Source: Kiritimatiellales bacterium
GTDB taxonomy: Bacteria; Verrucomicrobiota; Kiritimatiellia; Kiritimatiellales; Pontiellaceae
Assembly: GCA_030630445.1 (NCBI GenBank)
Contig: DAOVNC010000011.1
Coordinates: 1 to 19,375, forward strand
Length of the DNA stretch: 19,375 nt
Direction: 5' to 3'
Part shown: positions 1 to 6,356 of the stretch, piece by piece
Numbering within the stretch: the stretch's first letter is position 1
Layout: each line of letters opens with the position of its first letter
Position numbers and translations under genes: made by a program
The notes under the pieces: generated by a model
Databases searched by the model: none
The model's input: the letters and a program-made list of their open reading frames with translations, nothing else
Told to the model about the DNA's origin: nothing

Positions 1-82
1 CTTAGCGGTCAATTGGCCGTACTTTGCAGGTCGTTGAGCTCCAATCACCACTAAAATCTACGAAGAACCGTTTTAATCAAGA

Positions 83-161
83 GGGGGTTTAATTCCCCGA
101 CGCTTGCGTCGATTCAAATTTATAGGGAAACAACTTGATACCTCGTGGGCTTGCCCCGAGG
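83..161. repeat. Tandem GC-rich hairpins, REP-like dispersed repeat (candidate)
   Basis: Two compact palindromes stand close together. The first is CGACGC-TT-GCGTCG at 98-111, overlapped by a GGGG/CCCC pair (84-87 with 95-98). The second is at 141-161: CCTCG, a bulged T, GGGC, a TT loop, GCCC, CGAGG. About 29 nt of AT-rich sequence separate them. Such paired short hairpins are typical of extragenic palindromic (REP-type) elements, which are often mobilised by Y1 (RAYT) transposases. No transposase is visible here. The element runs directly into the truncated reading frame that follows, so it may have inserted in that gene, or the junction may be an assembly join at a repeat. The family assignment is inference; the hairpins are seen directly. 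Positions 1-82 hold no supported gene. Confidence 0.5.
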
Positions 162-164
162 AGC

Positions 165-689
165 TTCATTAGCGATGTGTGGGGAGCGGCAGATTCGCAT
201 TTTAAATGGTGCTATATGGATGGTGTTCCTTTTCCTTGTAGCTCGGTGCCGACGTATGATCTGGTTCCTGGCGATTCTGTTTACGTTGAGGTAAAAAACG
301 AAGTCGAAGTTGTGCTTTCCGGGAATGTTCCTACGGTTAGCACAACGGAGGTTTCGATCGTTGAGGGTTATAATATGATTATGAACCCCTATCCGGTCGA
401 TACAGATCTAGGAAGCATAATCTCTGTTAGCGATGGTGCACATGCCGATTGGTCGGCACTGAATGCTGATAAGATATATTTATGGGACAATGCTTCAAAG
501 AGTTACAAATCCTACTTTCTTAACAGTGATGTGTGGGGAGCAGCGGATTCGCATTTTAAGTGGTGCTATATGGATGGTGTACCTGTTCTTGCAACCAACA
601 CAATACCTGTGAATACCGGATTTTATTATTACAAAGAAACTGTAGGGTCGATGACATGGGCGAAGGAACGTCCTTATGATGTAGACTAG
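165..689 (+). pseudogene. 5'-truncated repeat-containing surface protein fragment
   Basis: An open frame runs from 126 to the TAG at 687-689. The only upstream start is a TTG at 135 inside the hairpin repeat, which would encode an unrelated MIPRGLAPRSF leader without a signal peptide. The gene-like part begins near 165-171. It holds two related units of about 118 residues. The segment SDVWGAADSHFKWCYMDGV occurs twice, at nt 171-227 and 525-581. Unit 2 also has a GYNMIMNPYPVDTDL motif and ends TWAKERPY; unit 1 lacks its beginning. The NPYP motif recalls repeats in secreted surface proteins of Bacteroidetes and PVC bacteria, but I cannot name the family. The next gene starts 31 nt downstream with no terminator between, so the two may have been co-transcribed. 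The likely state is the C-terminal remnant of a larger secreted protein; a short functional protein from TTG135 (AGGGA lies 7 nt upstream) is less likely. Confidence 0.55.
171..581 (+). repeat. Direct repeat copies (171-227 and 525-581), 354-nt period
   Basis: The copies at 171-227 and 525-581 encode the same 19 residues. Over these codons they differ at four bases, in codons for Ser, Ala, Ala and Lys, all silent, plus one silent change at the final Val. Identity decays just after, with VPF versus VPV. This looks like an internal domain duplication kept by selection at the protein level. Confidence 0.75.
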
Positions 690-720
690 TCTATTAGAAA
701 CAGTAATCGGAGCGAAAAAA

Positions 721-1311
721 GTGAAAAAAGCGATATTAATCTTGGCGTTTAGTGTTTTGGGCTTTGAGGTTGCTACAGCAAACCCGCTTTCATGGGGCGT
801 CGGGATTCAGAATGGGATTAAAGATAGTGGAGGGGTTGCTCTAACCAACGTTGGTGCAGCGGACGGGACTACGGCATTGGTTCAGTTAATCTATGCAGGG
901 ACTGATGGTCTTGTTGATGTGGCAAATCAGATTGGAACCGGTCAAACTGGAGACGATGAAGTTATTGCCTACTCTTGGATTGGGTACAGTACTCCCTATG
1001 CGGGGGCATTTCAAATGTTTGGCGAAGATGCGGCCAACAATACAAAAGAAGATGGTTCCATTTATTATATCAGGGCTTGGGAGGGTGCTTCTCCATCCGT
1101 CGGAACTGGATTTGTTCCCCAGGGAGCTACCTTTTATGGAAACTCTGGAACGTATACGATTACGGACAATACAAGCGGGAATCCCGAAGCATTTTCTGCA
1201 GGTGGTTTTAGTACGAACGTAGCAATTCCTGAACCGTCCGTGATAGCTTTCATTGGCGTCTTTGGTGGAGGAATGCTGATTGCGCGGCGGTTGTTCTCGA
1301 AGCAAGCCTAG
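721..1311 (+). CDS. PEP-CTERM sorting domain protein
   Basis: This is a 196-residue secreted protein of unknown function. It has a signal peptide (KK at 2-3, hydrophobic stretch, likely cleavage after ATA near residue 20). The C-terminus is a tripartite sorting signal: IPEPS at 169-173, a hydrophobic segment to about 188, then RR at 189-190 and a short basic tail. By family knowledge, PEP-CTERM proteins are processed by an exosortase (EpsH/XrtA family) and are tied to exopolysaccharide or surface display; no exosortase is in this window. The middle is rich in Gly, Ala, Thr and Asn with no recognised enzyme motif. The start is GTG at 721, chosen because GGAG (709-712) lies 8 nt upstream and the signal peptide begins there. 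A strong terminator follows. The sorting signal is clear; the role of the body is not known. Confidence 0.88.
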   Translation: MKKAILILAFSVLGFEVATANPLSWGVGIQNGIKDSGGVALTNVGAADGTTALVQLIYAGTDGLVDVANQIGTGQTGDDEVIAYSWIGYSTPYAGAFQMFGEDAANNTKEDGSIYYIRAWEGASPSVGTGFVPQGATFYGNSGTYTITDNTSGNPEAFSAGGFSTNVAIPEPSVIAFIGVFGGGMLIARRLFSKQA

Positions 1312-1335
1312 GCGCTCGATCCAAGCACTTTCGAA

Positions 1336-1368
1336 AGGCTCCCCGAAGTTTCGGGGGAGCCTTTTTTT
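1336..1368 (+). terminator. Rho-independent terminator after the PEP-CTERM gene
   Basis: A stem AGGCTCCCCGAA (1336-1347) pairs with 1350-1362 around a GT loop, with one extra G, and is followed by a run of T at 1362-1368. It sits 25 nt after the stop codon at 1311 and is a textbook intrinsic terminator. Confidence 0.9.
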
Positions 1369-1379
1369 ATTTAGGGATT

Positions 1380-1793
1380 TTAGGAACCAGTTTGGAATGG
1401 CACCGAATTATACCATTTGCCAAAACATACAGGGATAAAACTCAGCCCGTGGTGTGTAGAGATCGCTTACCTGAAAGGAAGCGGTGCTTCGGAGGATCGG
1501 TCCCGCGGGCCAACGTTTGCCATTTCGCTTCGCTTCATTGCCGTCGCTACGCGCCAGCCTCACTTCGTGTCACTCGCTTCACTCGCGTAAACGTTCTCTA
1601 CACCTCATATCTGGGGCCGTCGATGCCAACGGCAAAACCTTCCAATGTTTGGTTTGGCAGGGGCACGCTACGTCCGGAGCCAATCTTCAAGCGAATCCGC
1701 GTAGGGATCCGGTGGGGCGCCGCCCTTTTTCATGCGGAAGGTTTTCCTCGGTGATATGACGCGTGCCATACCCGTCGGCCAGATCGTGGAAGT
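1380..1793. other. Structured non-coding gap with two long-range inverted repeats
   Basis: About 480 nt separate the PEP-CTERM terminator from the porin gene. I see no convincing gene: frames here lack ribosome sites and encode low-complexity Arg/Ser-rich sequence. A 9-bp perfect inverted repeat (GTGTAGAGA 1454-1462, TCTCTACAC 1595-1603) encloses a stretch rich in TTCGC/TCACTCGC words (about 1525-1590). A second, 10-bp repeat (AAAACCTTCC 1634-1643, GGAAGGTTTT 1736-1745) encloses 92 nt, including a short GGGC-GCC-GCCC stem followed by five T (1715-1730). It could be a non-coding RNA, a decayed miniature element, or plain intergenic repeat. Confidence 0.4.
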
Positions 1794-1828
1794 AAAAAAC
1801 GCGCTCCCATGGATTGGAAGCGCGTTTT
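1794..1828 (-). terminator. Rho-independent terminator of the porin gene (minus strand)
   Basis: AAAACGCGCT (1796-1805) pairs perfectly with AGCGCGTTTT (1819-1828). Read on the minus strand, the stem is followed by a T run covering 1794-1799. It lies 25 nt downstream of the porin stop codon (1854-1856). Confidence 0.88.
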
Positions 1829-1853
1829 GCAGGCGGAAGATTCCCGTCGCAGT

Positions 1854-3098
1854 TTAGAACGTGTAGGTAAGGAACAGGCGTGCGTCGGTGGCGAGGGTGT
1901 CACTTGTGGCAGGAGTGTTGCCGATGCCATCGCGGTAGCCGATGCCGACCTTGAGGGTGGCGGTGAGATTATCGAGCTTCGGAATAGGCTGTTTGACCAC
2001 GAGGTTCAGTTCCTGCCCGTGTCTCAGGATGGCTTTTCCCGTATCATGCCAAGTGAAGTTATAGAGGCCGTAGAGGGTGGTCTTGGTCTGCTCGAGCGTG
2101 GTGACGGCTTTGAGGTAGAGCGTATCGGCTCCGCCGTTGAACTGGGAGGAGTAGATCATCATCGAGGCCCCGAGGGCATGGTTTATGCCAGTGGTGATTT
2201 CCTGGAAGCGCAGGCTGCCGCCATGCACTCCGAAGTATCCGCCTTCGAGCGTAATTGCGCCGACTTTTTGCTGTGCAGAGAGGCCGAATGCATTTGATTT
2301 CCGCGAGGCTGCCCGGCCAATATCGCGCTCGTTGCGGTAGTAGGCAAGGATGGCGGTTTCTTCGGAGAGGGCGTATTTGGCGCGTGCTCCGAGGAGGTTG
2401 GCTACGTCGTAGGCGATGGCATCGAACAAGGCAACTTCGAGATTTTCGATTCCGGTATAGAAACCTTCCGCCCACGTGACACCATCGGTGTCGTAGGGGG
2501 TGTTGAACACATCGCCAAAGTCCTCAAATTTCCAGGATGACATGACGGGGTGGGTGTCGGAGCCTAGCCAGTTGCTCAGGCGGAAGGCATGGCCGCCAGC
2601 CAGACGAACATTCTCGATGTCCTTCGATTCTATCTGGATCGCATTGATGGAGCGGGCTTTCTGGCGGTAGTTGTCGGCGCGGAATACCTCTCCGTTGTTG
2701 ATGCGACGACCGGCGGTGGCGGTGGTGTTGGTCAATCCGAGTGCGGCCATATTGTAGTTCAGATAGCCTTCGTTCAGTACATTGACGCGTCCGTTTCCAA
2801 GGAGGGTTTCGCCGGGGTTGGGGCTGGTGTCGTAGTCCATGGAGTCGAGGACTCCTGCACCGTTGTAGGCCGCGCCGATGGTCCATCCTTCGAGTTCAGG
2901 GGAGAGGTAGTTGAGTTGGAGGCCTAGCGTGGTGGAGTGGGCGTTGGCTCCGTTGTCGTAGTCGCGGTACATGCTGAGCGTCTGGAGGCGGCCGGAAATC
3001 GTGCCGTAGCCAAGGTCGTTGAATTGCTTGATAGCGCTTTCTGCCGAGACGAGCGATGCGCACAGGGCGGCAGCCAGAATGAAGGTTGGTTTTTTCAT
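1854..3098 (-). CDS. OprD-like outer-membrane porin
   Basis: This 414-residue protein is predicted to form an outer-membrane beta-barrel for passive entry of small solutes. The N-terminus is a signal peptide (MKKPTFILAAALCASLVSA, cleavage about residue 19). The body shows alternating amphipathic strands, an early YRD motif (SMYRDYDNG) with the spacing seen in OprD-family porins, and a C-terminal aromatic residue (TYTF) typical of substrates of the BAM assembly machine. The start ATG (3098-3096) is preceded by AAAGGAA at about 8 nt. It is the last gene after a DUF485 protein and an ActP-like symporter, so it may supply the periplasm with the symporter's substrate; this is inference from context. 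A strong hairpin lies between symporter and porin (3121-3146), so porin expression probably depends on read-through or on a promoter inside the symporter gene. The porin class is likely; the substrate cannot be read from sequence. Confidence 0.82.
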   Translation of the reverse strand: MKKPTFILAAALCASLVSAESAIKQFNDLGYGTISGRLQTLSMYRDYDNGANAHSTTLGLQLNYLSPELEGWTIGAAYNGAGVLDSMDYDTSPNPGETLLGNGRVNVLNEGYLNYNMAALGLTNTTATAGRRINNGEVFRADNYRQKARSINAIQIESKDIENVRLAGGHAFRLSNWLGSDTHPVMSSWKFEDFGDVFNTPYDTDGVTWAEGFYTGIENLEVALFDAIAYDVANLLGARAKYALSEETAILAYYRNERDIGRAASRKSNAFGLSAQQKVGAITLEGGYFGVHGGSLRFQEITTGINHALGASMMIYSSQFNGGADTLYLKAVTTLEQTKTTLYGLYNFTWHDTGKAILRHGQELNLVVKQPIPKLDNLTATLKVGIGYRDGIGNTPATSDTLATDARLFLTYTF

Positions 3099-3111
3099 AG
3101 TCGTATTCCTT

Positions 3112-3146
3112 TCAAAAAAGAACCGGCCGGATTGCTCCGGCCGGTT
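3112..3146 (-). terminator. Intercistronic hairpin, terminator-like (minus strand)
   Basis: AACCGGCCGG (3121-3130) and CCGGCCGGTT (3137-3146) form a 10-bp GC-rich stem with a 6-nt loop. On the minus strand it is followed by TTCTTTTTT (about 3112-3120). It has the form of an intrinsic terminator for the symporter, yet the porin ribosome site starts at once after its T tract. Confidence 0.85.
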
Positions 3147-3165
3147 TTGGTTTATCGAGTTAGGG

Positions 3166-5109
3166 TTATATATCCTTTAGCCCTTCGTTGTCCTTTTGGG
3201 TCATCAGCGAGATGACGACCAGCACGACGAAGCTGAGCGGAACTGAGATAATGGCAGGATTGTTGAGAGCATGTAGCGCCGTGTCTGGATCTAGACCGTA
3301 TTGCGCATACATCTTCGGAGAGGAGAGGATAATGCCCAAAGCGGAAACCATGCCAATACCGATCGACCAAGCAATGCCCTTGGCGGTGGTCTTCTTCCAG
3401 AAGAGCAACATGATGATTGACGGCAGGTTGGCCGAGGCCGCCACGGCAAAGGCCCAGCCCACGAGAAAGGCTACGTTCACGCCTTTGAAGGCAATCCCCA
3501 GTCCAACTGCAATAATTCCTACCCCAACCGCAGTAAGTTTACCTGCCCGTACTTTTTGGACATCGGTCATCTTTATGCTGAAGTAGTTATCCATCAGGTC
3601 GTGCGCCACCGCACCGGATGCGGCAACAATCAGCCCAGATACCGTTCCAAGTACCGTTGCAAACGCAATCGCGGAGATAATGGAGAAGAGTACGATGCCA
3701 AAAGATTTTGCGAGGAGCGGAGCAGACATATTGCCGCTTTCTAGATCGATCACTCCCATCGTCATAGCTCCATAGCCCATGAACAGGGTAAGGATATAGA
3801 AGAAGCCGATCGCCGCAATGGCCACGATAGTTGATTTACGCGCATCGCGCTGTGATGGCACGGTGTAGTAACGAATCAGGATGTGCGGTAGCGAAGCGGT
3901 GCCCAAGAAGAGCGCCAGCATAAGCGAAAGAAAGTTTAACTTTCCGATAGGAGTCTTGGTTGAGAAATACTGACCCGGAGCCAATAGGTCGGATCCTTTG
4001 GTAACGACGGGACACCAAATTTTAACGTGGTTGCCGTTGTCTTCAAATTTGACCGCAGATCCTTTGGGATAACGAACCACCTCGGCTTTATCGATCGCAG
4101 CAAAATATCCAAAGATACCCAGTTTCCCAGTACTTTCGATCATTTTGCCACTCTCATCTTCTCCAAGGCTCGTCAGATAGCCAACCGACTTAAACAATCC
4201 CGCCTTTTTAGGTGCGCCATTATAAAGTTCTTCGCCGCTGGCGGTCTTGGTTTTGGACTGAGTTTCAATCAGCTTGTCACCTTCGAGCTGCCACCATCCT
4301 GCGATGGTCTGCGTTTCGACCGGAGCATTTTCGCCGAGTTGAATCTCTTTTTGAGTGGTTAGTTTTACGAAGGTTTGGCCGGTTTTTTCGTGCGCGATCT
4401 TAGTGACGAAGGTGTATCCCTCGGTTTCTCCATCCAGCGTCGCTTGTGCGGTCAGTGTTTGCGGAACAAACGTTTCCGGGCGCGGAGTACTAGAGAGGCC
4501 TTTGTTGAGCACCATAACGGAAAGTACGGTGGAGAAAATGATCAGCAACCCACCCTTAAGAAACTGCACGTAGGTGGTGGAGGTCATGCCCGCCGTGGCC
4601 ACAATGGTAATCACGATGGCACCCACCATAATGACTCCGACCCAGTGTGGAAGGCCGAGTAGCGGAGTGACGAGTACACCGGCACCCACCATCTGCGGGA
4701 TCAGATAGAAGAGCGATACCGCCAGTGTGCTGACGGCGGCCATCAACTGAATGCCTTTGGAGTTAAACTTAGAGTCTAGCGCGTCGGTAAAGGTGTATTT
4801 CCCGAGGCGTTTCATGGGTTCCGCCACCACAAAGAGAGCGACAACCCAACCGGCAAGATAGCCGATGGAATAAAGGAAGCCGTCGTAACCAAAAATGGCG
4901 ATCAGGCCGCAAATGCCGAGGAACGAAGCCGCAGAGAGATAATCACCTGCAAAGGCAATGCCGTTGACGAACCAGTGGATGGTACCGCCAGCGGCGAAGT
5001 AGCCTTCGGCCGATTTAGCTTTGCGGGCAAAGAAAAACGACATGCCGAGCACGAGGCCGACGAAGGCGAGGAAAATCGCAATAGCGATGGGGCTAGGTGT
5101 ATAATTCAT
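3166..5109 (-). CDS. ActP/MctP-like sodium:solute symporter with enlarged loop
   Basis: This is an inner-membrane secondary transporter of the SSS family (647 residues). Evidence is the many hydrophobic segments, the early KSAEGYFAAG and FAGDYLSAASFLG motifs (residues 32-67) and the signature GTASLPHILIRYYTVPSQ (403-420), close to that of acetate permease ActP and monocarboxylate permease MctP. A small carboxylate such as acetate is the best guess for substrate. The protein is about 100 residues longer than ActP (about 550). The extra length is a hydrophilic insert at about residues 205-390, between membrane segments, rich in Thr, Glu and Lys with short strand-like stretches. The start codon overlaps the stop of the upstream DUF485 gene by 1 nt (TAATG), so the two are translationally coupled, as in yjcH-actP. 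A hairpin lies 20 nt after the stop, before the porin gene. Confidence 0.9.
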   Translation of the reverse strand: MNYTPSPIAIAIFLAFVGLVLGMSFFFARKAKSAEGYFAAGGTIHWFVNGIAFAGDYLSAASFLGICGLIAIFGYDGFLYSIGYLAGWVVALFVVAEPMKRLGKYTFTDALDSKFNSKGIQLMAAVSTLAVSLFYLIPQMVGAGVLVTPLLGLPHWVGVIMVGAIVITIVATAGMTSTTYVQFLKGGLLIIFSTVLSVMVLNKGLSSTPRPETFVPQTLTAQATLDGETEGYTFVTKIAHEKTGQTFVKLTTQKEIQLGENAPVETQTIAGWWQLEGDKLIETQSKTKTASGEELYNGAPKKAGLFKSVGYLTSLGEDESGKMIESTGKLGIFGYFAAIDKAEVVRYPKGSAVKFEDNGNHVKIWCPVVTKGSDLLAPGQYFSTKTPIGKLNFLSLMLALFLGTASLPHILIRYYTVPSQRDARKSTIVAIAAIGFFYILTLFMGYGAMTMGVIDLESGNMSAPLLAKSFGIVLFSIISAIAFATVLGTVSGLIVAASGAVAHDLMDNYFSIKMTDVQKVRAGKLTAVGVGIIAVGLGIAFKGVNVAFLVGWAFAVAASANLPSIIMLLFWKKTTAKGIAWSIGIGMVSALGIILSSPKMYAQYGLDPDTALHALNNPAIISVPLSFVVLVVISLMTQKDNEGLKDI

Positions 5110-5393
5110 TATTTCGCCTCCCCTTCTTTGTTCATTTCATCTTCCTTCTTGGTGCAAAGATGGTTGTAGATAAGGCCGAGGACGATGGCAAAAATGATCA
5201 GCGCCATTCCGTAGATGATGGCGAGGTTGGTTCCTGCCAAGACCTCTGTTTTCATGGTCTGGGTCGAGAATACGGCGATTCCGACAAAGCCCATGTAGAT
5301 GATGCAATAAAGCCAGAACAGCTTGATGCCAAGCTTGGCTTTCCAATCGGACGCAGCGTCCTTTTCCGCCTTGGCGGCTGGTTCGTGTAGCAT
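5109..5393 (-). CDS. DUF485 (YjcH-like) small membrane protein
   Basis: This protein of about 94 residues has two membrane segments: one around LGIKLFWLYCIIYMGFVGIA and one in NLAIIYGMALIIFAIVLGLIY. The second has the family's GxNLAIxYG pattern. By family knowledge, DUF485 proteins are encoded next to ActP-type SSS symporters and probably form an accessory subunit. That arrangement is present here, with a 1-nt stop/start overlap with the symporter. I chose the ATG at 5393 (MLHEP) because GGGGGA lies about 5 nt upstream; the ATG four codons earlier (5405) has no visible ribosome site. The N-terminus is hydrophilic and Ala/Lys-rich, and the C-terminus is charged (KKEDEMNKEGEAK). Confidence 0.85.
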   Translation of the reverse strand: MLHEPAAKAEKDAASDWKAKLGIKLFWLYCIIYMGFVGIAVFSTQTMKTEVLAGTNLAIIYGMALIIFAIVLGLIYNHLCTKKEDEMNKEGEAK

Positions 5394-5554
5394 GTTTTCC
5401 CCCATATGGTTGATTGATTAATCTGTTTTGAAAAATGCACTCCAAATCTACGTGAATTCTCCCATCGAATGCCAGCAAAAATGCGGGAAATAAATACACG
5501 TATAACCAATGGTGTGGTTCCGCTGTTTTTGGCGGTGCCGTGAGGATGCGGGGC

Positions 5555-6298
5555 CTAAAACGATGCAGGCGGGGGGGCGCGCTTGATCGGGTCGATCGAA
5601 TCGCTCATGAACGAGAACAGCGGGTTGAAGGGATCGTCTTCGCGGTGACGGCGCAGGAGTGATTTTTTCGCGCCGAAATAATAGCGGATGCCGCCGAGGG
5701 CGTAGTAGAAGCCATCGCCGCCCCGGCCGCCGGATGCAAAGAGGCTGAGCCCGCCGAGGTCGGTCAGGTATTCCGCGTCGCCGCCCCAAACCGTCCTGTT
5801 GTCAAAGTGTCCGGCACCGGCGGAGAGCATGAGGTAGTCTTCCGCCAAATAGTAGCGTGCATCGATGCGGCCATAGCCATCGCTGCCGAGATCGCCGGAC
5901 TGGTTGCCGAGCTGGCCTGCGAGGGTGATTTGGTTCCAGTAGAGTTCGCCTTCGCCGCCGATCCGCCAAAGGTCGGCGCTGCGGTGCTGGAGATAGGAAC
6001 CCGTTAGGCCGAGCAGGGCGTAGTCGGAGTTTCGCCAGAAAAAATGACCGCCTGCGCCATAGACGCCCCGACCGTCAAGCTGCCCGTACAGTCCGTCGAA
6101 CTGGACGCCAAGGTAGGTGGAGAGCGGAAAGGAGTAGCTACCCGAAAGGTTGATGCTGCCTTCCCCGTCGATCCGCCCTCCAAAGAGCTCCATCTTGCCG
6201 TTGGATGCCGAGACCGCCTTGCTGTCTGTTGCCGCATGTGCAGCCATGGAAAGGGCGAGGAGCAAAGCGATTCCTGAGAGTTGCATCGCATGCTTCAT
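5555..6298 (-). CDS. Putative outer-membrane beta-barrel protein, unknown function
   Basis: I do not recognise this 247-residue protein by family. It begins with a signal peptide (MKHAMQLSGIALLLALSMAAHA). After that, alternating polar and aromatic strands with Gly/Asp/Asn turns run to about residue 213 (GGIRYYFG), as in an 8-12-strand outer-membrane barrel. The tail of about 35 residues is charged and ends PPPASF; the last strand is therefore not at the extreme C-terminus, although the final residue is Phe. The start is the ATG at 6298, with GGAG 6 nt upstream. An upstream in-frame start at 6382 is unlikely because it would overlap the end of ilvC and translate through the hairpin at 6317-6342. 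The gene lies downstream of ilvC and upstream of the DUF485 gene, with no evident functional link to either. Confidence 0.75.
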   Translation of the reverse strand: MKHAMQLSGIALLLALSMAAHAATDSKAVSASNGKMELFGGRIDGEGSINLSGSYSFPLSTYLGVQFDGLYGQLDGRGVYGAGGHFFWRNSDYALLGLTGSYLQHRSADLWRIGGEGELYWNQITLAGQLGNQSGDLGSDGYGRIDARYYLAEDYLMLSAGAGHFDNRTVWGGDAEYLTDLGGLSLFASGGRGGDGFYYALGGIRYYFGAKKSLLRRHREDDPFNPLFSFMSDSIDPIKRAPPPASF

Positions 6299-6316
6299 AG
6301 GTTTCTCCAACAGGGG

Positions 6317-6342
6317 AAGCCCGCCGCCTGCGCGGCGGGCTT
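6317..6342 (-). terminator. GC-rich hairpin between ilvC and the barrel gene
   Basis: AAGCCCGCCGC (6317-6327) pairs perfectly with GCGGCGGGCTT (6332-6342) around a 4-nt loop. It lies 14 nt after the ilvC stop. On the minus strand only two T follow, so termination would be weak. The run of T is on the plus side (6341-6344), where no gene ends nearby. It may act as a 3' end stabiliser or processing site. Confidence 0.6.
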
Positions 6343-6356
6343 TTGCGGTAGGTGCT

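Noticed and set aside
33..39. GTTGAGC resembles the GTTRRRY end of an integron attC site
   Set aside because: No matching RYYYAAC partner at a suitable distance in 1-134, and no integrase or cassette array nearby.
1392..1759. Two overlapping plus-strand frames in the gap after the PEP-CTERM gene
   Set aside because: No ribosome site, Arg/Ser-rich low-complexity translation of repeat words, and the sequence is better explained by inverted repeats.
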